A stretch of DNA of 64,000 nucleotides from JAJDFU01 sp964641965 (GCA_964641965.1 CAZXLD010000005.1:62001-126000), one strand, 5' to 3'. Positions 52,407 through 61,491 are shown, counted from the first letter of the stretch. Program-made: numbers and translations. The notes: generated from the sequence alone by a model not told the origin.

Positions 52407-53389
52407 AAGATATTCTTAACAGACTTTTTGACCATTATACCTTGGGTAGAGAAGAAGCCCGCGAACTGTTAGTCCGCATTGCTGCGGAGGAATATGATCC
52501 GCTGCAAGTGGCAAGCTTCATCACGGTATTTAACGTTCGAGCTATTGTTCGTGAAGAACTGGAGGGCTTTCGAGATGCCATGTTGGAATTGTGCAAGCCA
52601 TTGGACTTGAAGGGAATGGAAACGCTTGATATTGTGGGTACAGGGGGTGATGGAAAGAATACATTCAATATCTCAACCACCTCGGCGGTTGTTATTGCAG
52701 GAGCCGGCTATAAGGTGGCCAAGCATGGAAGTTATGGTGTTTCTTCAGCCGTAGGTTCTTCCAATGTGCTTTTGGCCCTGGGGTATGAGTTTACCAATGA
52801 TGCAAATGTCCTGAAAAGGCAACTGGAGAAAGCCAATCTATGTTTTCTGCACGCTCCGCTTTTCCACCCAGCCATGAAAGCGGTGGTCCCAATCCGGAAA
52901 GCTTTGAAAGTAAAAACATTCTTCAATTTGCTTGGCCCTTTGGTAAACCCGATCCAACCCTCTCATCAAGTATTCGGGACCTTCAGCCTGGAGCTATCCC
53001 GCATGTATCACTACATCATGCAAAATTCCGGTCGTCGATTTTCCATCGTCCATGCCCTGGACGGATATGATGAAATCTCGCTGACCGGACCGTTCAAACT
53101 CTACTCAAATGAAGAAGAAAAATTGCTTTCTGCCACACAATTGAACAAACCGGAATATACCCAGCAAGATTTGCACGGAGGAAATACGGCTGATGAGGCA
53201 GCAGCTATTTTTAAAGCCGTTTTGGAAGATCGGGCAACCCCGGCCCAAAAGGATGTAGTAGTGGCCAATGCTGGTTTGGGTATACACACTCTCCGACCTG
53301 AACGATCCTTGACAGACTGTATGGAGGAAGCACGTGAAAGTATAGAAAGCGGAGCCGCGAAAGCAAGCCTGAGGGCCTTATTGAATTGA
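52403..53389 (+). CDS. trpD: anthranilate phosphoribosyltransferase
   Basis: Predicted TrpD, 328 aa, transferring phosphoribose from PRPP to anthranilate. The PRPP site LDIVGTGGDGKNTFNISTTS is near residue 74, with VAKHGSYGVSSAVGSSNVL, FLHAPLFHPAMKAVVPIRKA and TFFNLLGPLVNPIQPSHQVF following. The C-terminal part has LHGGNTADEAAAIFKAVL. Intact. It overlaps trpG by 4 bp. The next gene, trpC, begins only after a 215-bp gap, the one break in an otherwise tight operon. Confidence 0.96.
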   Translation: MKDILNRLFDHYTLGREEARELLVRIAAEEYDPLQVASFITVFNVRAIVREELEGFRDAMLELCKPLDLKGMETLDIVGTGGDGKNTFNISTTSAVVIAGAGYKVAKHGSYGVSSAVGSSNVLLALGYEFTNDANVLKRQLEKANLCFLHAPLFHPAMKAVVPIRKALKVKTFFNLLGPLVNPIQPSHQVFGTFSLELSRMYHYIMQNSGRRFSIVHALDGYDEISLTGPFKLYSNEEEKLLSATQLNKPEYTQQDLHGGNTADEAAAIFKAVLEDRATPAQKDVVVANAGLGIHTLRPERSLTDCMEEARESIESGAAKASLRALLN

Positions 53390-53604
53390 TTCAAGTGTGT
53401 AGATTCCTGAATTTGAATGACCGCAAAACATAAATTATTGATTATCGTGCTGATAAGCACCGAATAGCAGCAAAGAGAACATCAACAACCAGCAAATACT
53501 GAAGGCCGAATAAATAGCCTGGCAAGCACTAAAGAAGGGACTATTGTATCATCGGTGTTAATAAATTCAATGCTACTTTCGAACATCACAAAGCCAACTT
53601 GAAC

Positions 53605-54420
53605 ATGAATATCCTGGATAAAATCATTGCCCATAAGGTTAAAGAGGTAGCCGAACGGAAGGCGCTTTACCCGGCTAAGCTGTTGGAGAATAGCATCTAT
53701 TTTCCCACCCCATCCGTTTCGCTGAAAAAATATATCCAACGGGAGGATAAAAGTGGAATTATTGCTGAATTTAAGCGTCAATCTCCCTCCAAAGGACCGA
53801 TCAATCTGTATGCTGGTGTGGAAAAGGTGTCTATTGGTTATATGCAAGGGGGGGCCTCGGCTTTAAGTGTGCTAACCGATAGCCATTTCTTCGGAGGTAA
53901 GAATGCCGATCTTACTGAAGCGCGTAAGTTCAATTTCTGCCCTATTCTTCGGAAAGACTTCGTAGTTGATGAGTACCAGATCATTGAGGCGAAAAGTATT
54001 GGCGCGGATGCCGTTTTGTTGATTGCCGAATGTCTGGATAAAAGTCAGGTGGCCGCCTTGGCATCATTTGCCCAATCGCTAGGGCTGGAAGTGTTGTTAG
54101 AAATCCACAGTAAGGAGCAATTGGATAAACTGGCAGAAGGGGTGGACCTGCTTGGTGTAAATAATCGGGATCTTACCAGTTTCGAGCTAAGCTTGGCTAC
54201 TTCCATGGAACTGGCTGACTCCATCCCCGCGGAATTGGTTCGCGTTTCGGAAAGCGGGTTAAACGATCCACAATCGATCATTCAGTTAAAAGACTATGGA
54301 TTTGAAGGCTTCTTGATCGGGGAACATTTTATGCGGTCCGCTGATCCAGGAAAAGCGTGTCAGGAATTTGTGCAGCGGATAAGCCATCTTGAAGATATGT
54401 ATAAAAACGCCATCGCATGA
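53605..54420 (+). CDS. trpC: indole-3-glycerol-phosphate synthase
   Basis: Predicted TrpC, 271 aa from ATG 53605; an upstream TTG would add two residues. TIM barrel that decarboxylates and cyclises CdRP. Motifs: the catalytic Lys segment IIAEFKRQSPSKGPIN near residue 52, SALSVLTDSHFFGGK, PILRKDFVVDEYQI and LLGVNNRDLTSFE, then VSESGLNDPQS. All catalytic regions are present. It overlaps trpF by 4 bp. In some bacteria trpC and trpF are fused; here they are separate but coupled. Confidence 0.97.
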   Translation: MNILDKIIAHKVKEVAERKALYPAKLLENSIYFPTPSVSLKKYIQREDKSGIIAEFKRQSPSKGPINLYAGVEKVSIGYMQGGASALSVLTDSHFFGGKNADLTEARKFNFCPILRKDFVVDEYQIIEAKSIGADAVLLIAECLDKSQVAALASFAQSLGLEVLLEIHSKEQLDKLAEGVDLLGVNNRDLTSFELSLATSMELADSIPAELVRVSESGLNDPQSIIQLKDYGFEGFLIGEHFMRSADPGKACQEFVQRISHLEDMYKNAIA

Positions 54421-55082
54421 TAGTAAAAGTGTGTGGGATGCGGGAACCGGAAAACCTGATCCGTCTTCTTGAACTTCCCCTAGATTGGATAGGTCTCATA
54501 TTCTATCCCCGTTCAAAACGATCTGTGCTGAAAACAGACCTGGCTAAATGGTTGTCCCACAATCGTCAACTGTTTGAGCAAAAAGAAAAGGTAGGGGTGT
54601 TTGTGAACAACCAGGTGGACGATATACTGAAGAAGGTCCACGAATACGAATTGGATATCCTTCAATTACATGGAGAAGAGCAGCCTGCTTATGTAGAGGA
54701 GTTGGCGCGTTTTCGGGATCTGGGCTCCCTGCGTCAGGTCAAGCTGATTAAGGCATTTCGAGTTGGAGAGGAGTTTGACTTTTCAATGACTGCTGATTTT
54801 GTCTCTTTGTGTGATTATTTTTTGTTCGATACGATGGGAGAAGAAAGAGGCGGCACAGGTCAGTCTTTTGATTGGGAGTTGTTAAGTGATTATGCTTTCG
54901 ATACTCCTTTTTTGCTAAGTGGAGGAATCGGCCCGGCATCTATTCCGGCATTGAACCACTTTTCCCACCCGCGTTGGATAGGTGTTGATTTAAATAGCAA
55001 ATTTGAGGAAAAGCCTGGCGAAAAAGATATAGCAGCATTACGTGATTTTTTACAGGCATTCAAAACGAATACAGTCCAATGA
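54417..55082 (+). CDS. trpF: phosphoribosylanthranilate isomerase
   Basis: Predicted TrpF, 221 aa, TIM barrel catalysing the Amadori isomerisation of PRA to CdRP. MIVKVCGMREPENLIRLLEL carries the catalytic Cys at residue 6. IGLIFYPRSKR, DILQLHGEEQPAYVE and the phosphate-binding LLSGGIGPASIPAL are in place, with the acidic pair near FLFDTMGEERGGTG. Coupled by ATGA overlaps to trpC upstream and trpB downstream. Confidence 0.96.
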   Translation: MIVKVCGMREPENLIRLLELPLDWIGLIFYPRSKRSVLKTDLAKWLSHNRQLFEQKEKVGVFVNNQVDDILKKVHEYELDILQLHGEEQPAYVEELARFRDLGSLRQVKLIKAFRVGEEFDFSMTADFVSLCDYFLFDTMGEERGGTGQSFDWELLSDYAFDTPFLLSGGIGPASIPALNHFSHPRWIGVDLNSKFEEKPGEKDIAALRDFLQAFKTNTVQ

Positions 55083-56260
55083 TTGCAATTGATGAGAAAG
55101 GTTATTATGGCGAGTTTGGCGGTGCTTTTATTCCTGAGATGCTTCACCCGAATATCGAGGAGCTGCGTCAACGCTATTTGGAAATAATTGCCGAACCCGG
55201 TTTTCAGCGGGATTTTGATAACCTGCTTCGGGATTATGTAGGGCGTCCAACCCCCTTGTACTTGGCTCAACGGCTGTCTGAAAAATATGGTGTTACCATT
55301 TACCTGAAGCGAGAAGACCTATGCCATACCGGAGCCCACAAAGTAAATAACACTATTGGTCAGATTCTACTGGCTCAACGGTTAGGAAAAAAACGGATCA
55401 TCGCAGAAACGGGAGCTGGGCAGCATGGTGTAGCCACAGCAACGGTTTGCGCGCTCATGGGGGTCGAATGTATCGTGTATATGGGAGCGGTAGACATCAA
55501 ACGGCAAGCCCCCAACGTAAGCCGCATGAAAATGCTTGGTGCTGAAGTCCGCCCTGCCACCAGTGGAAGCCAAACCCTGAAAGATGCCACGAATGAAGCC
55601 ATTCGAGATTGGATTAATAATCCGGAAGAAACGCATTATATCATTGGTTCCGTGGTTGGCCCACATCCTTACCCGGATATGGTCGCTCGTTTTCAGTCTG
55701 TCATTTCGGAAGAAATGAAACTTCAACTAGATGAAGCCATTGGACGGAATGCCCCGGATATAGTGATCGCTTGTGTGGGAGGTGGAAGTAATGCAGCAGG
55801 TGCTTTCTATCATTACCTGAATCGGGAAGAAGTGCGTCTGATAGCCGTCGAAGCAGCCGGCCGTGGAGTGGATAGTGGAGAATCTGCGGCCACCAGTGTG
55901 TTGGGGACCCGAGGAATTATTCATGGAAGCCGCACCTTGCTGATGCAAACCCCTGATGGACAAATCGTAGAGCCTTACAGTATCTCGGCCGGCCTGGATT
56001 ACCCTGGGATTGGGCCCATGCATGCACATCTGATCGCCAGTGGCCGGGCAGAGGCCATACCCATAACAGACCAGCAAGCCATGCAAGCAGCCTTTGACTT
56101 ATCTCGTCTGGAAGGGATCATTCCTGCCTTGGAAACGGCCCATGCCTTTGCAGCTTTGGATACCTTGGAATATAAGGCTAGTGATGTAATTGTAATCAAC
56201 CTTTCCGGCAGAGGGGATAAAGATCTGGAGACCTTTATTAAATATCTGGATCAATTTTAG
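55079..56260 (+). CDS. trpB: tryptophan synthase beta chain
   Basis: Predicted TrpB1, 393 aa, PLP enzyme condensing indole and serine to tryptophan. The Schiff-base Lys is in LKREDLCHTGAHKVNNTIG near residue 86. AETGAGQHGVATATVCALMG, the phosphate loop CVGGGSNAAGAF near 230 and GLDYPGIGPMHAHL follow. The N-terminal YYGEFGGAFIPEM is the standard start. It is the TrpB1 type that needs the alpha subunit, encoded next. A 58-bp gap separates it from trpA. Confidence 0.98.
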   Translation: MIAIDEKGYYGEFGGAFIPEMLHPNIEELRQRYLEIIAEPGFQRDFDNLLRDYVGRPTPLYLAQRLSEKYGVTIYLKREDLCHTGAHKVNNTIGQILLAQRLGKKRIIAETGAGQHGVATATVCALMGVECIVYMGAVDIKRQAPNVSRMKMLGAEVRPATSGSQTLKDATNEAIRDWINNPEETHYIIGSVVGPHPYPDMVARFQSVISEEMKLQLDEAIGRNAPDIVIACVGGGSNAAGAFYHYLNREEVRLIAVEAAGRGVDSGESAATSVLGTRGIIHGSRTLLMQTPDGQIVEPYSISAGLDYPGIGPMHAHLIASGRAEAIPITDQQAMQAAFDLSRLEGIIPALETAHAFAALDTLEYKASDVIVINLSGRGDKDLETFIKYLDQF

Positions 56261-56318
56261 GCGAAATTCCCATTCGCTTTATTTTGAATGGGTTTAGTTC
56301 ACCAGTAAAATCAACCTG

Positions 56319-57113
56319 ATGCAACGGATTAAGGATCTATTCGACCGCAATACGGAGGGGCTGCTCAACATCTATTTTACCGCTGGTTATCCCGCACTCG
56401 AAGATACGGGTAAGGTGATCCTGGCATTAGATCAAGCCGGAGTAGATCTTATTGAAATAGGCATGCCTTATTCCGATCCATTGGCCGACGGTCCTACCAT
56501 CCAACAATCGGGGATGAAAGCGCTGGAAAACGGAATGACCCTACCGCTGCTCTTTGAACAACTGTCCAGTATCCGGGAGCAAACGCATGTTCCATTGATC
56601 CTGATGGGGTATTTTAATCAGGTGATGCAGTATGGCGAAGAAGCTTTTTTTCGAAAATGTGCATCCGTGGGAGTTGATGGCTTGATTTTACCCGATCTGC
56701 CCCTGTTTGAATATCAAACCCTGTACCGCCCACTCGTAGAAGAACTAGGCCTTGGGTTTAGCTTTTTGATTACGCCTCAAACCTCAGAAAAGCGTATTCG
56801 GGAGGTGGACGAAGCTACCCGAGGATTCATTTACATGGTTTCCAATGCTAGCATAACTGGAGCCAAGAAAGAAATTTCCGACCGGCAAATAGCCTATTTT
56901 GAACGTATTCAGGCAATGGAATTGCAGCAACCGCGCTTGATCGGATTTGGAATTTCCAATCATGAAACCTTTTCCACAGCCTGCAAATATGCCCGAGGCG
57001 CCATCATAGGTAGTGCCTTCATTCGAATGCTGGAAGCGGATGAATTGGAAGGGATAACTCCTTTTATCCAAGGAATACGTGGCCCGGTGGAGGTCGTGGG
57101 GAAAGAAGAATGA
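56319..57113 (+). CDS. trpA: tryptophan synthase alpha chain
   Basis: Predicted TrpA, 264 aa, TIM barrel cleaving indole-glycerol phosphate and passing indole to TrpB. The catalytic Glu lies in LIEIGMPYSDPLADGPTIQ near residue 46 and the catalytic Asp in GLILPDLPLFEYQ near 128. Loop SFLITPQTSEKRIREVDEAT and GFIYMVSNASITGAKKE follow, then a GFGISNHETF segment and AIIGSAFIRML. Full length. Last trp gene; a 125-bp spacer separates it from the DAHP synthase gene. Confidence 0.97.
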   Translation: MQRIKDLFDRNTEGLLNIYFTAGYPALEDTGKVILALDQAGVDLIEIGMPYSDPLADGPTIQQSGMKALENGMTLPLLFEQLSSIREQTHVPLILMGYFNQVMQYGEEAFFRKCASVGVDGLILPDLPLFEYQTLYRPLVEELGLGFSFLITPQTSEKRIREVDEATRGFIYMVSNASITGAKKEISDRQIAYFERIQAMELQQPRLIGFGISNHETFSTACKYARGAIIGSAFIRMLEADELEGITPFIQGIRGPVEVVGKEE

Positions 57114-57238
57114 AGGAATGTGGAGGGTCTTTATAGTCTGGCAAAAAGCTTTGGCTGGAAAATAGGAGGGCAGGGATAAAGTGGCTTTACTATTTTGACA
57201 GTGACATCAACATATCGTGAAATCTCGACATCAATAAT

Positions 57239-58252
57239 ATGATCATCCAACTTGCACCCACCATCCAACCCGATCAGCTAGAGGCAGTTCAGGAAGCTCT
57301 TGCCAGGATCAAGTACAAATCAAATCGGGTGACTACCCAATATTCTGATTATCTGGTTTGCGTAGGCAAGCAAGATTTTGATATCCGGGCATTGGGGATC
57401 TTACCTGGAGTCAGAGATATCCATCGGGTTAGTGATGCCTACAAACTGGTAAGCCGGAAATGGAGGGTGGAGGACACCCTAATTGACCTTGGGGACGGCC
57501 AACAAATTGGTACCGGCCACTTTGGTATTATGGCAGGGCCCTGTTCCATAGAGCATGAAGAACAGGTGGATAAAACAATAGCACATTTGGTCAAGCAGGG
57601 GGTCAAAATTATGCGCGGGGGAGTTTACAAGCCTCGTTCGTCGCCCTATTCCTTTCGGGGCCTCGGTATGGATGGCTTAAAAATGTGGCATGAGAAAGCA
57701 AAGGAAGCTGGTATCAAGATCATTACCGAGGTCATGATGCTGGAGCAGATAGAACCCATGTATGACTTCATCGATATATTTCAGGTAGGGGCTCGCAATG
57801 CGCAAAACTTCAATTTGTTGGATGCGCTTGGAGAAGTGGACAAGCCCGTTTTGCTCAAACGAGGCATCAGTGGCTCGCTGGATGAACTCCTTCAAGCTGC
57901 CGAATACATTTTCAGCAATGGCAATGAACGGATCATGCTCTGCGAGAGAGGTATTCGAACTTATGAAAAAGCCTACCGCAACACTTTCGATATTAATGCA
58001 ATTGCTGTATTGAAAGAGAAAACGCATTTACCGGTTATTGCGGACCCTTCGCATGGTATCGGAGTTCGGCGGTTTGTGCCGAAAATCGCTTTGGCGGCTG
58101 TGATGGCTGGTGCGGACGGATTGTTGCTCGAGGTGCATGAAACCCCTGAGACAGCGTTTTCGGATGGTCAGCAAACACTAAGTTTCCAAGAAGCTGAAAA
58201 GTTGTACAAGGGCATCCGGGAAATGATGTTTTTGCGAGATCAGGTTGGTTGA
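57239..58252 (+). CDS. aroF: 3-deoxy-7-phosphoheptulonate synthase (DAHP synthase)
   Basis: Predicted type I-beta DAHP synthase, 337 aa, joining PEP and erythrose-4-phosphate in the first shikimate step. The first 70 residues form a ferredoxin-like regulatory domain, as in the Thermotoga enzyme. The barrel has IMAGPCSIEHEEQVDKTIAH near residue 97, IMRGGVYKPRSSPYSFRGLG (active-site motif) near 125, QVGARNAQNFNLLDALGEVD and PVIADPSHGIGVRRFVPK. Position after trpA suggests joint expression with Trp synthesis, supplying its precursor. No chorismate mutase domain is fused. Confidence 0.93.
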   Translation: MIIQLAPTIQPDQLEAVQEALARIKYKSNRVTTQYSDYLVCVGKQDFDIRALGILPGVRDIHRVSDAYKLVSRKWRVEDTLIDLGDGQQIGTGHFGIMAGPCSIEHEEQVDKTIAHLVKQGVKIMRGGVYKPRSSPYSFRGLGMDGLKMWHEKAKEAGIKIITEVMMLEQIEPMYDFIDIFQVGARNAQNFNLLDALGEVDKPVLLKRGISGSLDELLQAAEYIFSNGNERIMLCERGIRTYEKAYRNTFDINAIAVLKEKTHLPVIADPSHGIGVRRFVPKIALAAVMAGADGLLLEVHETPETAFSDGQQTLSFQEAEKLYKGIREMMFLRDQVG

Positions 58253-58422
58253 AACAGATCCGCTTTTCCCTATTTTCTTATTCATAAAACCGTGCTTACT
58301 CAATAGCTGTAGGTATTACTACGCATTAACAACAACTGTCAAGTGAAAGCCTGACATTGCTCATTCCATGTGGGGAGGTGATTATGTACCTTAATTCCAG
58401 ATTCACCAAACCTCCTTTCCGC

Positions 58423-59370
58423 ATGAAGAGCAGGATGATCTCTATCCTATTTTTCCTATTACTTCTGGGAGCATGTACCGACGAGAATTTGATTCATACC
58501 CTTACTGTCACTAACGGAACCGGCACTGGTACTTATCAGGCAGGTGAGGACATTACGATTACCGCCAATCCGCCTGTTGGAGCGTTCGAAGTATTTAGCA
58601 CCTGGACGGGTGACACTCAGTTCTTGAATAACCCGGATACCAGCCCGGCAACAGTCACTATGCCGCTCCAGGATGTGCTGCTAGAGGCGACTTACACCAC
58701 TTTGCCCAAATTTAATCTGACCGTAGTTTCCGGTCAGGGAGGTGGGCAATATTTTGAAGGGGAGGTAATTACGATTACAGCAGATACCGCTCCATCTGCA
58801 GAGCAGGTCTTTTCGGAATGGATCGGTGACATTAATAATATTTCCGAAGTAAAAGCGCCCATTACCGATGTTACCATGCCCGCTCAGGACATTTCGGTTG
58901 AGGCCGTTTATGTGAATTTACCCAAGTATATCTTAGAAGTAATGCAGGGGATCGGGAGCGGCTCCTATCTCGAAGGTGCCCGGATTCAGATCTCGGCTAC
59001 TGCTCCTGGAGACAATTTTGATTTTACAGGCTGGGTAGGAGATACGATGCATCTGGATGATGCCGGTAGTTCATCCACCGTGGTGACCATGCCTTCGGAG
59101 GCAGTTTCGGTTCAGGCTCAGTTTGAGGAGCAACAGGCTATGCTGATCAGCTTTGACGGTGAGATCCTTCCGTTATTCAAAAGACGATGTGTGGATGGTG
59201 GTTGCCACACCATTTTTCACTCACTTCCATTGAACAGCCATGAAGATATCAAGAATAATATTTCTAGTATTCGAGAAGAGACCGGACCCTCCGGAACCAT
59301 GCCTTATTTCACGAAAGCCGAGATCGATTTATTCGAGGAGTGGATTAGCCAAGGGGCTTTAAACAATTGA
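58423..59370 (+). CDS. lipoprotein with three InlB-like repeats and a CX4CH heme-type motif
   Basis: Predicted lipoprotein, 315 aa from ATG 58423 (MKSRMISILFFLLLLGACTD, lipobox Cys at 18); two upstream in-frame ATGs give no signal peptide. Three repeats of about 68 residues follow, each with a pattern like GTGTYQAGEDITITANPP ... F..W.GD ... VTMP, matching divergent InlB B-repeats or bacterial repeat domains. The last 70 residues contain RCVDGGCHTIFH, a CX4CH motif, and GTMPYF with a possible Met ligand, suggesting a small c-type heme domain of the type seen in surface proteins of Bacteroidota and Planctomycetes. Heme binding is inferred. First of three genes with the CX4CH protein and the DUF5777 gene. 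Confidence 0.7.
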   Translation: MKSRMISILFFLLLLGACTDENLIHTLTVTNGTGTGTYQAGEDITITANPPVGAFEVFSTWTGDTQFLNNPDTSPATVTMPLQDVLLEATYTTLPKFNLTVVSGQGGGQYFEGEVITITADTAPSAEQVFSEWIGDINNISEVKAPITDVTMPAQDISVEAVYVNLPKYILEVMQGIGSGSYLEGARIQISATAPGDNFDFTGWVGDTMHLDDAGSSSTVVTMPSEAVSVQAQFEEQQAMLISFDGEILPLFKRRCVDGGCHTIFHSLPLNSHEDIKNNISSIREETGPSGTMPYFTKAEIDLFEEWISQGALNN

Positions 59371-59374
59371 TATT

Positions 59375-59740
59375 ATGCGATTTATATCTCTTATTATCGT
59401 ATTAAGCCTGCCGATGTATTGGTCAAATGCACCCATTGGCACACCAACACAGAAGGTAGAGGGACCCATCCGTCTGGAAATAGAAGGCATATCCTTTTCC
59501 AAGGATGTGCTTCCTTTTTTTCAGACCAAATGCAACTTCGGCGAGTGCCATGGAAAAACAGGCAAGGCATTTCCCAAGTATCGAACCTACTCCATGATCA
59601 AAGCCAAGGCCAAGAAGGTGGTTAAACGGTTAAAAGATGATAAAAATCCAATGCCGCCGGAGGATGCCGGAGTTACAGTTACCAAGGAGGAAATTGCCAT
59701 GCTGGAGGCCTGGATTGAGGCTGGTTATCCTAAAAATTAG
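59375..59740 (+). CDS. small exported CX4CH c-type-heme-like protein
   Basis: Predicted exported protein, 121 aa. Signal-like N-terminus (FISLIIVLSLPMYWSNA). KCNFGECHGKTGKAFP near residue 55 is a CX4CH motif, and NPMPPEDAGVTVTKEE near 90 offers a Met ligand, in the same arrangement as the end of the preceding lipoprotein (DLFEEWISQGA there, MLEAWIEAGYP here). It therefore seems to be a free copy of that domain. Heme binding would need confirmation. It starts 4 bp after the lipoprotein gene and 14 bp before the DUF5777 gene, a clear operon. Confidence 0.7.
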   Translation: MRFISLIIVLSLPMYWSNAPIGTPTQKVEGPIRLEIEGISFSKDVLPFFQTKCNFGECHGKTGKAFPKYRTYSMIKAKAKKVVKRLKDDKNPMPPEDAGVTVTKEEIAMLEAWIEAGYPKN

Positions 59741-59754
59741 ACGAATACCAACAC

Positions 59755-60615
59755 ATGAAACGAATATCCATTTTGCTCTGTCTGGCTCTAGGCTTAGGGA
59801 CTATTTCCACTTTGGCTCAGGAGGTGGAGGACGAAGGTCCCATCTTTGTTGAAGAAACCTTTAGAACCTTCAGGTTGGTGTATGGACATAGTACCGAGAC
59901 CTTGTGGAAGAACAATCTCATGTTTGTAATTTCTCACCGTTTTGGCGGTACCATCAGCGAAGGGTTCGATGAACTGTTTGGCTTGGATGGATCAGCCAAT
60001 ATTCGTCTTGGGCTCGGATACGGCATAACCGAAAACCTGACTATTGGCCTGGGACGTAGCAGCCAGAACAAGGTGTACGATGGATATGTCAAATATCGGT
60101 TTCTTCGTCAACAGGAACAAGGGTGGCCTGTTTCAATGACTGTTTTGGGTTCTGCGGCAATTCGAACTCGTGATTATGCCCCAGATATTCAAGAATTCAT
60201 TGAGTTTAAGCACCGAGTAAGCTATTTTACCCAGGTTTTAATGGCAAGTCGAGTTTTCCCCTTTTTAAGTGTCCAGATCGAACCCTCTGTAACTCATCGC
60301 AATTTCACCACTGAGCAAGGAGAGCCCAATACCATTTTTGCTTTGGGTGGGGGTGTCCGTTTTCGGATTACGGACGGGATTGCTTTGTTGGGCGAATATA
60401 CGCATCCGTTTATTGCCTCATTTGATACGCCACGACCTCGCCAGAATGTTATCGGTTTTGGGATCGATTTCTCATCTGCCCGGCACTCTTTTCAATTACA
60501 GGTTAGTAATACTACCGGGCTCATAGGGCAAGAGTACATCCCCAATACCACCGGGGAGTTTTTTAATGGAGATATACATATTGGGTTTCATATTTCCCGA
60601 AAGTTTGGACTCTAG
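59755..60615 (+). CDS. DUF5777 outer-membrane-type protein
   Basis: Predicted outer-membrane beta protein, 286 aa. Signal peptide 1-21 (ending STLAQ). The family pattern begins EETFRTFRLVYGHSTETLWK and continues FVISHRFGGTISEGFDELF, with alternating strands such as NIRLGLGYGITENLTIGLGR and the ending IHIGFHISRKFGL. DUF5777 genes in Bacteroidota are often found next to YceI, multiheme or cytochrome-like genes; here the two upstream genes encode CX4CH proteins. A role in surface redox or in anchoring those proteins is inferred. A hairpin follows the stop. Confidence 0.8.
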   Translation: MKRISILLCLALGLGTISTLAQEVEDEGPIFVEETFRTFRLVYGHSTETLWKNNLMFVISHRFGGTISEGFDELFGLDGSANIRLGLGYGITENLTIGLGRSSQNKVYDGYVKYRFLRQQEQGWPVSMTVLGSAAIRTRDYAPDIQEFIEFKHRVSYFTQVLMASRVFPFLSVQIEPSVTHRNFTTEQGEPNTIFALGGGVRFRITDGIALLGEYTHPFIASFDTPRPRQNVIGFGIDFSSARHSFQLQVSNTTGLIGQEYIPNTTGEFFNGDIHIGFHISRKFGL

Positions 60616-60617
60616 GA

Positions 60618-60650
60618 AAAGGCCCGTTATCAATAAAATAACAAGCCTTT
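60618..60650. terminator. possible bidirectional terminator
   Basis: AAAGGC and GTTAT on the left pair with ATAAC and GCCTTT on the right, with a 2+2 internal loop (CC opposite AA) and a 7-nt loop. T-rich bases follow on the + side and A-rich bases precede. It sits between the convergent DUF5777 and lipoprotein genes. Confidence 0.45.
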
Positions 60651-60678
60651 ACCTTTCTGGCTATCCGTCTGAGATGTA

Positions 60679-61491
60679 TTAGGTGTTGGGAGTCAGAATG
60701 GAGGCTACTCCTACCCATTGTTGATCCCAATTCCCGTAAGCAGGCAGGTCATTCCGGCTGCTACTGCGGCTGTTCGGGTCTAAATAATGGGTGGTAATTC
60801 CCGCAGGCTTTCCAGTGCTGCGACCATGAAACAAATCATAGCTGATAACTTTCCCGTCTTCTGTTATCACGTCCAAAACTACTCCCATATGTTCGATCCC
60901 GGTACCTAGGGCGGTTAAGGTCCCGATATCCAGGTTTTCGCCTTTGGTGTAGTTCATACCCTGTTGACCGTAAAACATGATTACGCCAGGACGAATATAA
61001 TCTCCACGGGCTTCGGCATTTTCTATGAGTACAAAGTCACCATTTTGGTAGTACCAGGCCGCTTCCTCCCGCGTACTGACTTCATTTCCCAGATCTCGAA
61101 ATTTAGATTCAGGACAAACTTCTGCTACTGAACGGCAGGTACGCAGGAACATGCCAGAGCATTTACTCAAGGGCTCTGAATCATACATAATGTTTTGGGC
61201 TTCAATGTCCTTGGCAAACGTGGTCAGGTGAGCTTGCAGGTTGAATTCAGGGTTACTACACAGAGTCGCAACCGCTCCAGCATTTCCTTCATTGGCAGCT
61301 GGAGCTACTATAGGTGCTCCATTTCCCCTTGAAGTAGTAGTTTCTTCCGCAGTTGGCTCCGGGTTTTCAAGTGTGGGTGGTTTCGGCTCGTCTTTGCCTT
61401 TATCAGCATTGCTGGCAGAGGATGGAGCACATCCGACTACTAGGCACAAAAAAGTGAAGTAAAAAAACGCTTGGATAATTGGTGTTTTCAC
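60679..61491 (-). CDS. lipoprotein with possible NlpC/P60-like domain
   Basis: Predicted lipoprotein, 271 aa, starting at GTG 61491: VKTPIIQAFFYFTFLCLVVG followed by Cys is a good lipobox, and no ATG is available upstream or near. A Pro/Glu/Thr-rich linker (about 25-65) leads to a C-terminal domain with SKCSGMFLRTCRS, RPGVIMFYGQQGMNYT, IEHMGVVLDVITEDGKVISY and YDLFHGRSTGKPAGITTHYL. The order of a Cys-containing helix, a PGVIMFYG strand and an HMGVV strand recalls papain-like NlpC/P60 or CHAP peptidoglycan hydrolases, but the match is weak and the catalytic set unproven. No operon partner. Confidence 0.55.
   Translation of the reverse strand: MKTPIIQAFFYFTFLCLVVGCAPSSASNADKGKDEPKPPTLENPEPTAEETTTSRGNGAPIVAPAANEGNAGAVATLCSNPEFNLQAHLTTFAKDIEAQNIMYDSEPLSKCSGMFLRTCRSVAEVCPESKFRDLGNEVSTREEAAWYYQNGDFVLIENAEARGDYIRPGVIMFYGQQGMNYTKGENLDIGTLTALGTGIEHMGVVLDVITEDGKVISYDLFHGRSTGKPAGITTHYLDPNSRSSSRNDLPAYGNWDQQWVGVASILTPNT

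Noticed and set aside
58423..59130. internalin-type host-invasion protein
   Set aside because: InlB-like repeats are widespread in environmental Bacteroidota and no leucine-rich repeat internalin domain is present.
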